From the NCBI GenBank assembly GCA_946997215.1, contig CAMPUL010000010.1, positions 1 to 47,416 of the forward strand: 47,416 bases of DNA, given 5' to 3'. This document shows, piece by piece, positions 16,011 to 23,643 of this stretch. This stretch comes from Gardnerella vaginalis (GTDB taxonomy: Bacteria; Actinomycetota; Actinomycetes; Actinomycetales; Bifidobacteriaceae). The first letter of the stretch is position 1. Each line of letters begins with the position of its first letter. The position numbers and the translations under genes are program-made. Below the pieces are notes generated by a model. The model saw only the letters and a program-made list of their open reading frames with translations, did not search any database and was not told the origin of the DNA.

Positions 16011-16832
16011 TCAAATGCGCAACGCTGCTTCAATACAAAGCTCAAGCGCATACGCTTTAGAGTCTCCACCCCAATTGCGCTCATCATAATTTTCAACATC
16101 GTGCAAAGTATCTGCAGTGTAAAGAATCTCACCCCAAACAATCCCACGCATTTGCGCACAAGCCGCTAAAGCAGAACACTCCATCTCCACAACCGCGCAT
16201 CCCTCCTGCTTACGACTAGCAACTTTCGTCTTAGTTTCACGGAAAAACCCATCCGTAGTCCACGTCTTAACTTCATAATGAGGCAAATTGTGCGCTTGCA
16301 AAGTTTGTAAAATAGCACGCCTCGAACGCTCTGAAACATCAACATAACGACTTGGAGGCAAATAATGATAAGAAGTTCCCTCATCTCTTAAAGCTTTATA
16401 CGGAACCAGAAAAACGTTTTCCGCATAATCAACTAGCGATCCGCAAGAACCAGCACTAACAACTTCACTAACGCCGTAAGAAATCAACCAATCTAATATC
16501 TGAACAGCGGCAGGAGCGCCAACTGGGGCCTGTACCAAGCAGATTTTTTGCGTTTCTTCTTCTACTTTCTCGTCCGCATTCTCATCTGCCTTATCCCCTA
16601 CTTTTTTCTCTACTTTTTCTTCCAAAACATATATCGGATATTTTTTAGTTGCAGATTCAAAATTTGCTACAATCGTAGCTTTCCTACTTAAAGCATACTG
16701 ATCGATTTCATCGCCTAAGAAAGCAAAAACCGCTTTAGATGGAAGCTGAACGGAAATATTATCGTGATTTGGCATTAAAACTGCGTTTTTATCGGAATCA
16801 TACTCTAAAATCGGCAAATCATATTCTGCCAT
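16011..16832 (-). CDS. nucleoside phosphorylase (purine/uridine phosphorylase superfamily)
   Basis: The 273-residue cytosolic enzyme would cleave a nucleoside with phosphate to base and ribose-1-phosphate. Family blocks: GAPAAVQILDWLISYGVSEVVSAGSCGSL (phosphate and ribose site), YHYLPPSRYVDVS, WTTDGFFRETK and VVEMECSALAACAQMRG (ribose-binding Met-Glu). It most resembles uridine-phosphorylase-like proteins, but base preference is uncertain. Residues about 75-101 are an acidic/basic Lys-Glu stretch (VEKKVGDKADENADEKVEEE) inserted in a surface loop and encoded by imperfect short repeats. AAGGAG precedes ATG 16832. Confidence 0.87.
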   Translation of the reverse strand: MAEYDLPILEYDSDKNAVLMPNHDNISVQLPSKAVFAFLGDEIDQYALSRKATIVANFESATKKYPIYVLEEKVEKKVGDKADENADEKVEEETQKICLVQAPVGAPAAVQILDWLISYGVSEVVSAGSCGSLVDYAENVFLVPYKALRDEGTSYHYLPPSRYVDVSERSRRAILQTLQAHNLPHYEVKTWTTDGFFRETKTKVASRKQEGCAVVEMECSALAACAQMRGIVWGEILYTADTLHDVENYDERNWGGDSKAYALELCIEAALRI

Positions 16833-16925
16833 ACAATCAGCTCCTTAATACAATCAGCTCCATCCTACAAGCAACTCAATCCTATATACAAACACACGCA
16901 TTAGTACGCAAAGATCATAAAAATA

Positions 16926-16953
16926 GCCAATCGCTACAAATTTACAACGATTG
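16926..16953. repeat. 28-bp palindromic repeat, copy A
   Basis: The sequence from GCCAATCGCTAC to CAACGATTG is identical to 17855-17882. Inside, CAATCG and CGATTG are complementary arms around a 14-base loop. It sits upstream of the toxin-antitoxin pair. Confidence 0.9.
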
Positions 16954-16990
16954 ACTACTACGTTATAAAAATCGAAACTATAAAGTCAAT

Positions 16991-17025
16991 AATCTAAAGA
17001 AATAATCATATAATATCTTTAGATT
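16991..17025 (+). promoter_or_regulatory. operator/promoter of the toxin-antitoxin pair
   Basis: AATCTAAAGA (16991-17000) and TCTTTAGATT (17016-17025) are perfect 10-bp inverted arms around a 15-base centre that contains TATAAT (17009-17014). A Phd/YefM dimer bound here would cover the -10 box, a usual autoregulation design. Confidence 0.6.
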
Positions 17026-17116
17026 GCATTAAACTGAGTTAATATTTATGCAAATCAAACAAGATTATACAAGATAATTCAACACCAAAATAACAATCAT
17101 CTCAAAGGACTCACAA

Positions 17117-17389
17117 ATGCCAACTATTAAATCAAGCACAGATTTACGCAATAACTACAACGAGATATCAACATTTTGCCACGAAACAAAAGAGCCAGTT
17201 TTCATTACAAAAAACGGTCGCGGGGACTTAGCTGTAATGAGCATTGACTTATTCAACAAATTCATGAGCAAATACGAACTGTACAGTTCACTCTCTCAAA
17301 GCGAGTCTGATTTTAACAACAATCACACATTATCTTTTGAAGAATCAATGCGAAACTTAAGAGAAGAACTCAACAATGGCGCAAAGTAA
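17117..17389 (+). CDS. Phd/YefM-family antitoxin
   Basis: The 90-residue protein has the Phd/YefM N-terminal DNA-binding fold: SSTDLRNNYNEISTFCHETKEPVFITKNGRGDLAVMSIDLF. The GRGDLAVMS strand corresponds to the family G..D.VV.S block. The C-terminal half (SQSESDFNNNHTLSFEESMRN) is acidic and should wrap the toxin. AAAGGA precedes ATG 17117. It overlaps the toxin gene by 14 bases, so the pair is translationally coupled. It is probably autoregulated through the palindrome at 16991-17025. Confidence 0.9.
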   Translation: MPTIKSSTDLRNNYNEISTFCHETKEPVFITKNGRGDLAVMSIDLFNKFMSKYELYSSLSQSESDFNNNHTLSFEESMRNLREELNNGAK

Positions 17390-17702
17390 CCCAAAATACG
17401 CAATACTTGTTTCGCAAAGTTATCATAAAGATTTGCAAGGCATAGTCCATTACATTGCGCACAATTTAGACTCACCAATTACAGCAGCCGAATTCCTCGA
17501 TAATGTGGAAGCCACTGTTTCAAGCTTATCCACAATGCCTTATCGATACCGATTAGTGAACGATGATTACCTTAGTAGTAAAAACTTTAGAAGATGTTTT
17601 GTTAAAAAATATGTGATCTTCTATAAAATTTGCGAAGAGAACAAAACGGTTATGGTGCATAGAATACTTCATGCTAGACAAAACTGGGTTGACATATTGT
17701 AA
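17376..17702 (+). CDS. RelE/ParE-superfamily toxin
   Basis: The 108-residue toxin follows the antitoxin with a 14-base overlap. YAILVSQSYHKDLQGIVHYIAHNLDSPITAAEFLDNVEATVSSLSTMPYRYRLV is the ParE/RelE helical hairpin. KKYVIFYKICEENKTVMVHRILHARQNW is the C-terminal sheet with the conserved Y..FY and H/R..I.H.R.NW ending. RelE members cleave mRNA on ribosomes and ParE members poison gyrase. The R.LHARQNW end is seen in both, so the target is not assigned. The 3' side is packed with hairpins. Confidence 0.88.
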   Translation: MAQSNPKYAILVSQSYHKDLQGIVHYIAHNLDSPITAAEFLDNVEATVSSLSTMPYRYRLVNDDYLSSKNFRRCFVKKYVIFYKICEENKTVMVHRILHARQNWVDIL

Positions 17703-17758
17703 ATTAAAGTTATTTAGATACGATCCTGTTATTTGGACATGTACCTACTACTGAGATA

Positions 17759-17815
17759 TGCGTTTAATAAACGCCAGTGAAGATTTTTGCCGTTTGCGGC
17801 AATTTTCTTCACTGG
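17759..17815 (+). terminator. two consecutive hairpins after the toxin gene
   Basis: GCGTTTA/TAAACGC at 17759-17773 is followed at once by a larger stem: CCAGTGAAGA (17774-17783) with TCTTCACTGG (17806-17815), enclosing TTGCCG/CGGCAA. There is no U-tract, so termination may be inefficient or the structures may serve as RNA protection. Confidence 0.6.
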
Positions 17816-17849
17816 GCACATACGCAAATCCAACAGACAGCCAATCACA

Positions 17850-17889
17850 AAGTGGCCAATCGCTACAAATTTACAACGATTGGCCACTT
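17850..17889. repeat. 28-bp palindromic repeat, copy B, extended to 13-bp arms
   Basis: AAGTGGCCAATCG (17850-17862) and CGATTGGCCACTT (17877-17889) are perfect inverted arms. The core 17855-17882 is identical to copy A at 16926-16953, so the toxin-antitoxin pair is bracketed by direct copies 929 bases apart. It lies between the convergent toxin and lemA genes and could act as a two-way terminator. Confidence 0.88.
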
Positions 17890-17894
17890 AAGAT

Positions 17895-17924
17895 ATGTTA
17901 TCTAGCTAAACATGTTATCTAGCT
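17895..17924 (-). repeat. 13-bp repeat spanning the lemA stop codon
   Basis: Minus-strand AGCTAGATAACAT occurs perfectly at 17924-17912 and 17907-17895. The real stop TAG is inside the first copy and TAG/TAA triplets recur in the second. Confidence 0.88.
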
Positions 17925-18473
17925 CAATATGCTATCGATATTCTTCTTATTGCTTAAATCATCTTCATCAAGAAAATCCATCTGCTTTATTCCGCTTAAT
18001 CTTGCAATAAGAGAGACTGGGAATGTAACAATATTTTGATTAAGCACACTGATATTACTATTTACAATTCTTTTTGCTGCAGCCAATTGCTCGTTTTCGT
18101 CGTTTACTTCTTCTTGCAAATTCAAAAATTGTTCAGAAGACTTTAATTCCGGGTAAGCTTCTGCCAAAGCATAAATCTTCCCTATTGCATGATTCTGATT
18201 TTTCATTGCCTCGCTAGAATCAGCAGAGTTTAATCCCCCTCTTAAACTCACTAAATCAACTAATGTTGTTTTTTCGTACTTTGCAAACGATTGCGCAACT
18301 TTAAGCATTTGGCAAATCGTGTCGTATCTTTTAGCGAGCGCAATGTCAACATTTTTTTGCGACTCTTCTATAATCACTCTATATTTTCTTAGTCTATTTA
18401 ACGTGCCAATAAACCAGCCAATAGCCACTACAAGCACTGCTGCAATGACTATTAAAATAATCTCATAATCCAT
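17919..18473 (-). CDS. LemA-family membrane protein
   Basis: The 184-residue protein has one N-terminal membrane helix (YEIILIVIAAVLVVAIGWFIGTL) and a long helical cytoplasmic domain typical of LemA: LRKYRVIIEESQKNVDIALAKRYDTICQMLKVAQSFAKYE, then YPELKSSEQFLNLQEEVNDENEQLAAAKRIVNSNI with the family A..YP.L.....F..LQ..... pattern, and a terminal NQNIVTFPVSLIARLSGI. The molecular role of LemA is unsettled. AAAGGAG precedes ATG 18473. It follows the DUF3137 gene on the same strand and they probably form one unit, a pairing seen in other bacteria. Confidence 0.9.
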   Translation of the reverse strand: MDYEIILIVIAAVLVVAIGWFIGTLNRLRKYRVIIEESQKNVDIALAKRYDTICQMLKVAQSFAKYEKTTLVDLVSLRGGLNSADSSEAMKNQNHAIGKIYALAEAYPELKSSEQFLNLQEEVNDENEQLAAAKRIVNSNISVLNQNIVTFPVSLIARLSGIKQMDFLDEDDLSNKKNIDSILS

Positions 18474-18524
18474 AATGTCTCCTTTATTTTTAGCTCTTTC
18501 TAGTCCTAATTGTCTATAATTTTA

Positions 18525-18600
18525 CAATTCGCTAGTATTTTCCACTTTTGCAATTCACTAGTATTGCAATTTTTTAGCTTTTAATTTTGCAATTTCTCTC
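18525..18600 (-). repeat. degenerate AATTGCAAAA/TACTAG repeats spanning the DUF3137 stop
   Basis: Minus strand, the core GAATTGCAA or AAATTGCAA recurs four times from the last codons through about 75 bases downstream, two of them with TACTAG between. The stop TAA (18583-18581) is in the first. Confidence 0.65.
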
Positions 18601-19567
18601 TAATTACGTTGATTACTTCATAATACTCAGCCAAAACATCTCTAAATTTTTCATATTCTCTTATTAAAGATAGATTTTCTATTCCAGATTTTCCTGGAGC
18701 GCCAAATAAATACCGACCAGAGTCAAAAGCTGCAATAATATGCTCGCTATCTATATATATGCAAACTCGCATTCGTTTTTGCAAATTATTCAATACTTCT
18801 ATAAAACTTGGATCCAACACAAGCTTTGTATAAAAATTGTCCGTAGAAAAGATTGAATACGAGTTGTTAAATTCAATAGATTCGGTTTGAACTTCGCTCT
18901 CCTCTTTTGTTTTTTTACCATAGTATCCATTTAATTTTTGCCCCATAAAGTTCTTTCCAGTAACGGGGACGATTCTAATATGACCATTTATATTGGTTTT
19001 TGAGTTTATTAATAAGACTTGCCCAATAAAATCCGTTTTTTTGACAGTTTTTCCACTTTCACTTCTAGAAAAGTGCATTGCTTGCATATTTGAAAATTCA
19101 GTTTTAGATTCATCGCCAAAAATTATGTGTTTGTTTGAATAATACCTACTAGATATTGGCAGAAGATTATTAAAAATGCTATTGTCAATTCCTTCGGAAT
19201 TTTCTAATACCGTTCCAGGCAGAATCGCATTCAAAATCGGTGTTAAAACATTATCCGCGTATAGCGAGCTTACATCAACCTTATTTGTTACAAAAAACTT
19301 GCCAGCAAAGCAAACAACAAAAGCAATTACTATGAGTAAAGGATATTTATAACTAGAGTAATCAAACGAAGGAAGATAATTGCCAACAGCACCAATAATC
19401 AGAACTACTGGTATTAATGGAATCAAACGCATTGGGTCAAAAGCGTTGTTTTTTACGCCTTCTTTTAACTCATTTAATTTCCCTTGCATTTGGGGAGATT
19501 TTTCTAATCTATTAAGTTTTTCTAAAACTTCGGGATTTGTAAACACGCTACTATGCTTTACATTCAT
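18581..19567 (-). CDS. DUF3137-family membrane protein
   Basis: The 328-residue protein has two adjacent membrane helices near the N-terminus (MRLIPLIPVVLIIGAVGNYL and YPLLIVIAFVVCFAGKFFV) and a large soluble domain. The soluble part contains the DUF3137-type sequence HIIFGDESKTEFSNMQAMHF, FIGQVLLINSKTNINGHIRI and TDNFYTKLVLDPSFIEVL..L, resembling proteins encoded beside LemA. Function is unknown. ATG 19567 is chosen over ATG 19573 because GGGAG lies 6 bases before it. The C-terminus REKLQN is encoded in the tandem array. A 16-bp direct repeat with core AACAACATTTTT lies just upstream of the gene. Confidence 0.8.
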   Translation of the reverse strand: MNVKHSSVFTNPEVLEKLNRLEKSPQMQGKLNELKEGVKNNAFDPMRLIPLIPVVLIIGAVGNYLPSFDYSSYKYPLLIVIAFVVCFAGKFFVTNKVDVSSLYADNVLTPILNAILPGTVLENSEGIDNSIFNNLLPISSRYYSNKHIIFGDESKTEFSNMQAMHFSRSESGKTVKKTDFIGQVLLINSKTNINGHIRIVPVTGKNFMGQKLNGYYGKKTKEESEVQTESIEFNNSYSIFSTDNFYTKLVLDPSFIEVLNNLQKRMRVCIYIDSEHIIAAFDSGRYLFGAPGKSGIENLSLIREYEKFRDVLAEYYEVINVIREKLQN

Positions 19568-19946
19568 CGTCATCTCCCTCTTATAATCGCCAATGTTTTT
19601 GTAACAACATTTTTATAACAACATTTTTGTAAAAGGCATAAAAGGCTCTTATATTTTTTTATCATAAATAACCATTATTTGGAATAGTTGAATTTGCGAT
19701 AGTGAAATTTGAAATAGTGAAATAATAACCACTTTGATTTTGAACAACTTTAATTTTGCTAGCAAAGTATCTTAAATGTGATTATTTTCAATAAAGATCT
19801 AATACAAAACAAATAGCAAAAAACAAAATAACACAAAATAAACAATATAACAATTTATAACACATTAATTTTCAACTACTTTAATAACATTTAGCAAAGC
19901 GTATAATGAACTTGAATTTATTCCTTAACTGATAGGAAATTCCAAA
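19568..19946. other. AT-rich divergent intergenic region
   Basis: Direct repeats of AACAACATTTTT (about 19603-19635) and degenerate GATAGTGAAATTTGAA units (about 19690-19725) are present, then an A-rich leader before the ECF operon. I looked for thiamine, cobalamin and other riboswitch cores here and saw none. Confidence 0.5.
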
Positions 19947-20546
19947 ATGGTAAATAAACTAAAAAATATTTGGAGCGTTAAATTAACTACTGCTTCACTC
20001 GTACTAATACCAGCTGCAATCGGCATAAATTATGTTGCAAAACTATTTGCAAGCATGCTAAAACTACCACTTTGGCTTGGCACACTAGGCACTTGCATTT
20101 CAGCTTGCTTAGCAGGACCAGTTGTAGGCGGAATTGCAGGATTTTTAACTAATATTGTTTATGGCTTAACGATTGATCCAATTTCTACAGTCTATAGCAT
20201 TACAGCTGCAGCAATTGGCGTAAGCGTTGGAATCGCTGCACGACTAAAGTACATGAACAAAGGCCTACACATTTTTATAACAAGTCTTATTGTTGCAGCA
20301 ATCGCAATAATCATCTCTACACCTCTAAACATGATTTATTGGGGCGGAACCACTGGAAACGTTTGGGGTGACGCTGTTTTTGCAGCAATGGGATCCAAAG
20401 GCTTCTTTGCATCATTCGTAGATGAGCTTGTTGTAGATATACCAGACAAGATTGTTGTTTTGTTCCTTGCAGCTGGAATCTATAAAGTTCTTCCTAAGAG
20501 TTTAATAGCCATCTATCAATCCGATGACGAAGATCTTGATAAATAA
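19947..20546 (+). CDS. ECF transporter substrate-binding (S) component, substrate unknown
   Basis: The 199-residue membrane protein has five or six helices: TASLVLIPAAIGINYVAKLF, LGTCISACLAGPVVGGIAGFLTNIV, VYSITAAAIGVSVGIAA, IFITSLIVAAIAIIISTPLNMIYWGG and the C-terminal KIVVLFLAAGIYKVLP. The GPVVGGIAGFLTNIVYGL pattern and the position ahead of T and A genes mark it as an S component capturing a vitamin or small metabolite. Known signatures for biotin, riboflavin or thiamine S proteins were not recognised. The start follows TAGGAAAT. It heads an operon with the T, A1 and A2 genes, so this is a dedicated transporter. Confidence 0.82.
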   Translation: MVNKLKNIWSVKLTTASLVLIPAAIGINYVAKLFASMLKLPLWLGTLGTCISACLAGPVVGGIAGFLTNIVYGLTIDPISTVYSITAAAIGVSVGIAARLKYMNKGLHIFITSLIVAAIAIIISTPLNMIYWGGTTGNVWGDAVFAAMGSKGFFASFVDELVVDIPDKIVVLFLAAGIYKVLPKSLIAIYQSDDEDLDK

Positions 20547-20631
20547 ACGTTTATTGCAAGCAAATAAATCGCATAAACGCTAAAATTTACAAGTTCTACA
20601 AGTTTTTATAAGCACAATAAGACGAGATACT

Positions 20632-21432
20632 ATGAAAAGCATCAGCCTATTTGAAGATAAGCATTCGTTTCTAAACGGATTATCTGCAAAAACCAAGCTT
20701 GCATACGTAATATGCGCTACAAGCACGCCGAGTTTGCTTGGAGGCTATACTTCTTTCGCTATCTTTATTATTTTGAGCCTAATATTACTTGCAACATCAA
20801 GGGTCCTAGCAAAAATAAAAATCGTAATACAAGTTACTGGTTTTATTATTGTAACTATTTTTATAGTTCAAACTTTCTTTAGATCGGGAAACTACACGAT
20901 TTTATTCAAACTAGGACCTTTGATTGCTCGCAAAGAAGGTTTTGAAGTAGCAATGAAGATTGTGCTAAATATATTAAATATTTCGTTTGCGTTTTGTGTT
21001 TTAACGCTTACAACTAAGCCTTCCGATATGATGCAAGAGATGATACAAGCTGGTTTACCACCTAAAATGGGCTATGTTTTTGTCTCGCTATTTCAAATCA
21101 TTCCCCAAATAACACAGCAAACTTCGACTATTGTTGACGCTCAAAGAAGCAGAGGATTACAAACAAAAGGTTCCCTAATAACGCGTTTCAAAGCTTTTTT
21201 GCCTTTAATATCTCCGATTATAATGTCTTCATTTATGAGTTCTAAAGAAAGAACTATAGCTTTAGAAGTTCGCGGATTTTCATGCAATAATCAAAAAACA
21301 TTCATAAAACCATTTAAGCCAAGTAAATACAATACGCTATTTTTATGCGCTTGTTTAATCGTAATAATCGCATCTATTATTTATGCGTTACTTAATAATT
21401 TAGGATATGTAGCATGGAAGCTATTCATATAG
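20632..21432 (+). CDS. ECF transporter transmembrane (T) component
   Basis: The 266-residue EcfT-like protein has four to five helices in the first 130 residues, then the coupling region that contacts the ATPases. The two short Ala-Arg-Gly-type motifs are visible as VDAQRSRGLQTKG and ALEVRGFSC. It links the S component to the A1/A2 heterodimer. It overlaps the A1 start by 19 bases, indicating coupled translation. ATG 20632 has only a weak GACGAG site. Confidence 0.86.
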   Translation: MKSISLFEDKHSFLNGLSAKTKLAYVICATSTPSLLGGYTSFAIFIILSLILLATSRVLAKIKIVIQVTGFIIVTIFIVQTFFRSGNYTILFKLGPLIARKEGFEVAMKIVLNILNISFAFCVLTLTTKPSDMMQEMIQAGLPPKMGYVFVSLFQIIPQITQQTSTIVDAQRSRGLQTKGSLITRFKAFLPLISPIIMSSFMSSKERTIALEVRGFSCNNQKTFIKPFKPSKYNTLFLCACLIVIIASIIYALLNNLGYVAWKLFI

Positions 21433-22265
21433 AGCACTTAAAATATCGCTATCCTTATAGTAAAACTCTTGCACTAGATGACATTTCTTGCGATATTCAT
21501 AAAGGCGAATTTATTGGAATAATAGGTGCTAATGGAGCTGGAAAATCAACATTATCGCAAGCGATTTTAGGTCTTGTTCCTAATCTTTACCACGGAGCGT
21601 ACGGCGGAAAAGTCGAAGTAGACGGTCTTAACGCAAAAACTACTCCAATAGACAGTCTTTGCAAAAAAGTTGGGCTGGTTTTTCAAAATCCTTTTAATCA
21701 AATTACAGGCTCGAAGCTTACTGTGTACGAGGAGATTGCTTTTGGTCTGGAAAATATTGGCATTGAGCAAAACGAGATGCAAAATCGCGTAGAGAAAATC
21801 ATGGAGATGCTTAACATTTCTAATCTTAAAGATTGCTCTCCATACGATTTATCTGGCGGTCAAATGCAGCGCATGTCTATTGCCGCTATTTTAGTTATGC
21901 AACCAGAAATAATAATTTTAGACGAGCCTACTTCGCAGCTTGATCCTAAAGGTTCGGAAGAGGTTTTTAAGTCTGTAGAATCCTTAAAAAATCAGGGTCA
22001 AACTATTATTATGGTTGAGCATAAAATGGAAAAAATCGCGCAATATAGCGACCGCGTAATGCTTTTAAGCGAAGGAAAACTCGTTGATTTTGATACTCCG
22101 CAAAAAATCTTTTCTCGCGAAGACTTGGAAGAATATGGCGTAAATCCTCCTATTTATACTCAAATTTGCAAAAAACTTTCGCTAAAAAGCGATAATGGTT
22201 TGTACCCAATAACTCTTGAGCAAACGTCACAAATTTTGCGCTCGCACGAAGGGAATCTCTTATAA
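21414..22265 (+). CDS. ECF transporter ATPase A1
   Basis: This 283-residue ATPase has all active motifs: Walker A GANGAGKST (about 41-49), Q-loop VFQNPFNQI, signature YDLSGGQMQRMSIAAIL, Walker B IIILDEPTSQLDPKG and switch His in MVEHKMEK. The C-terminal extension after about 225 is typical of EcfA proteins. It overlaps the T gene by 19 bases and its stop shares one base with the A2 start (TAATG), so stoichiometric synthesis is likely. It is probably the half that completes the functional signature-dependent site. Confidence 0.9.
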   Translation: MEAIHIEHLKYRYPYSKTLALDDISCDIHKGEFIGIIGANGAGKSTLSQAILGLVPNLYHGAYGGKVEVDGLNAKTTPIDSLCKKVGLVFQNPFNQITGSKLTVYEEIAFGLENIGIEQNEMQNRVEKIMEMLNISNLKDCSPYDLSGGQMQRMSIAAILVMQPEIIILDEPTSQLDPKGSEEVFKSVESLKNQGQTIIMVEHKMEKIAQYSDRVMLLSEGKLVDFDTPQKIFSREDLEEYGVNPPIYTQICKKLSLKSDNGLYPITLEQTSQILRSHEGNLL

Positions 22266-23074
22266 TGACTCCTACTATTGAAATACAAAACGTGTCTTTT
22301 TCTCATACTCCAACATCACAAATATTCGATGATCTCAATTTATCTTTTGCTCCTGGAGCATGTGCTATTGTTGGTCAAAATGGCACTGGAAAAACAACTT
22401 TGCTTAAAATCCTTAGAGGTCTTCTTACGCCGAAATTCGGAAGCGTTTTATTAAATGGAAAAGATATTGCAAAATGTAGTGTTCCATCTCTTGCTAAAGA
22501 TATTGGATTCGTATTCCAAAATCCAGATGACCAAATTTTTGAATCAACTGTTATACGCGAAGTAATGTTTGGACTTTTGAAAATTGGAATTGATAAAGAT
22601 AAAGCATTGATTCAAGCAAAAGAAAGTCTAAGACTTGTAGGACTTTTAGATAAAAGCGAAGTAAATCCTTACGATTTAAGCCTTTGTGAAAGAAAAATGG
22701 TTTCTATTGCGTCGATTCTAGCAATGGATACGCAAGTTGTTATTTTAGACGAGCCTACAATCGCTCAGGACGATTGCGGCAAAAATCGTATTGAGTCAAT
22801 TATTAAACGCCTTGTTTTGCAAGGAAAAACTGTTATAGCTGTTCTTCACGATATGAATTTTGTGGCTAGAGTATTTAATCGAGTTGTTGTGCTTTCCAAT
22901 GGCAAGGTTCTTTTTGACGGCAGTGCGCGAGACGCATTTATGCAAGATAAAATACTTTCTAGCGCACAACTCGATAAGCCAGATGTTGTAAAGCTGTGTG
23001 AAAAAATGGGTTATAAAGATACGTTCCTATCTGTTGAAGAGTTTGTGAACTCATATCGGTTGAAGAATTTGTAA
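22265..23074 (+). CDS. ECF transporter ATPase A2 with non-consensus signature motif
   Basis: The 269-residue partner ATPase has Walker A GQNGTGKTT, Q-loop VFQNPDDQI and Walker B VVILDEPTIAQDDCG, with His in AVLHDMNFV. The ABC signature reads LSLCERKM instead of LSGGE/Q, so both signature glycines are lost. In a heterodimer this would leave one of the two composite sites weakened. The ORF ends within a 25-bp duplication: VEEFVN is encoded by the first copy, and the second copy, read in another frame, supplies RLKNL and the stop. The true ancestral C-terminus was probably different. Confidence 0.88.
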   Translation: MTPTIEIQNVSFSHTPTSQIFDDLNLSFAPGACAIVGQNGTGKTTLLKILRGLLTPKFGSVLLNGKDIAKCSVPSLAKDIGFVFQNPDDQIFESTVIREVMFGLLKIGIDKDKALIQAKESLRLVGLLDKSEVNPYDLSLCERKMVSIASILAMDTQVVILDEPTIAQDDCGKNRIESIIKRLVLQGKTVIAVLHDMNFVARVFNRVVVLSNGKVLFDGSARDAFMQDKILSSAQLDKPDVVKLCEKMGYKDTFLSVEEFVNSYRLKNL

Positions 23075-23077
23075 AAG
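23031..23077 (+). repeat. 25-bp-period duplication spanning the ECF A2 stop codon
   Basis: GTTGAAGAGTTTGTGAA (from about 23033) recurs as GTTGAAGAATTTGTAAA (from about 23058), 15 of 17 identical. The second copy is read in a different frame and provides TAA. Confidence 0.8.
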
Positions 23078-23204
23078 ACTATTACGCACAATAAAACTAC
23101 CGACTGTAAAATAAAGTAGCAAAGAAAACAAATGCACAAATCGCGCAATTTCTTAAAATTAGTATTAGTTAATACACATTAATATCAGCAAACGCAAATC
23201 AAGT

Positions 23205-23233
23205 TTGACAAACACAAATCCATTCGCTATAGT
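23205..23233 (+). promoter_or_regulatory. sigma-70-type promoter of the cysteine leader and cysK operon
   Basis: TTGACA (23205-23210) and TATAGT (23228-23233) are separated by exactly 17 bases. Predicted initiation near 23240 would place the leader ORF about 32 bases into the message. Confidence 0.85.
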
Positions 23234-23271
23234 CTTCACTTATCACCATTTCGACGAGTAAAGGAGTGCAC

Positions 23272-23358
23272 ATGTATCATACAAATATGATGACAAATTG
23301 TTGTTGTAACGTATGCTGTTGCGCATTTCTTAATCGAAATGATGTTTGCAAGCACTAA
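23272..23358 (+). CDS. cysteine-rich 28-residue leader peptide, probable cysteine attenuator
   Basis: ATG 23272 follows AAAGGAG at six bases' spacing. The peptide has 28 residues and seven cysteines, with the core TNCCCNVCCCAF (residues 8-19) and another Cys near the end (VCKH). Two runs of three Cys codons (TGT TGT TGT and TGC TGT TGC), ahead of a terminator and then cysK-cysE, are what a ribosome-mediated attenuator for cysteine would need: charged tRNA-Cys lets the ribosome pass, scarcity stalls it. Polycysteine upstream ORFs acting this way are known in mycobacteria, from memory. Too short for standard gene calling. Confidence 0.85.
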   Translation: MYHTNMMTNCCCNVCCCAFLNRNDVCKH

Positions 23359-23376
23359 GTATGCATAACATCTAGC

Positions 23377-23447
23377 CTGTGTTAAAAGCATTTACGTTAA
23401 AACACAGCAAATTACGATTCAAGAAACAGCGCGCTGTTTCTTTTTTT
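23377..23447 (+). terminator. attenuator: competing hairpin followed by intrinsic terminator
   Basis: CTGTGTT (23377-23383) pairs with AACACAG (23401-23407). The terminator is the perfect palindrome AGAAACAGCGCGCTGTTTCT (23422-23441) followed by seven Ts to 23447. AACACAGC can also pair with GCTGTTT in the terminator's 3' arm, giving a plausible antiterminator. It lies 200 bases before cysK. Confidence 0.85.
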
Positions 23448-23643
23448 ATGCCAAAATTCGAATATAAAACGTTAAAAAAAAAAATAACAATTTAATACTT
23501 GTTAATGTTAAAAACGAATAAATGGCATCTTTAGAAACAACTAGTAAACAATAGTCGCTTTATTAATAAAATTATTTTTAAAAATTAAAAACAAAACAGA
23601 AACAAATCAAATTAAACAAAACAATAAGTCAAGGGGAAATGTT
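23448..23643 (+). other. A-rich leader between attenuator and cysK
   Basis: Very AT-rich, with an A11 run near 23475-23486 and no ORF. It probably forms an unstructured 5' UTR ending in AAGGGG before cysK. A second promoter here cannot be excluded. Confidence 0.4.

Noticed and set aside
19574..19946. Possible riboswitch upstream of the ECF operon
   Set aside because: The region is A/T-rich with simple repeats and lacks any aptamer core I can recognise.
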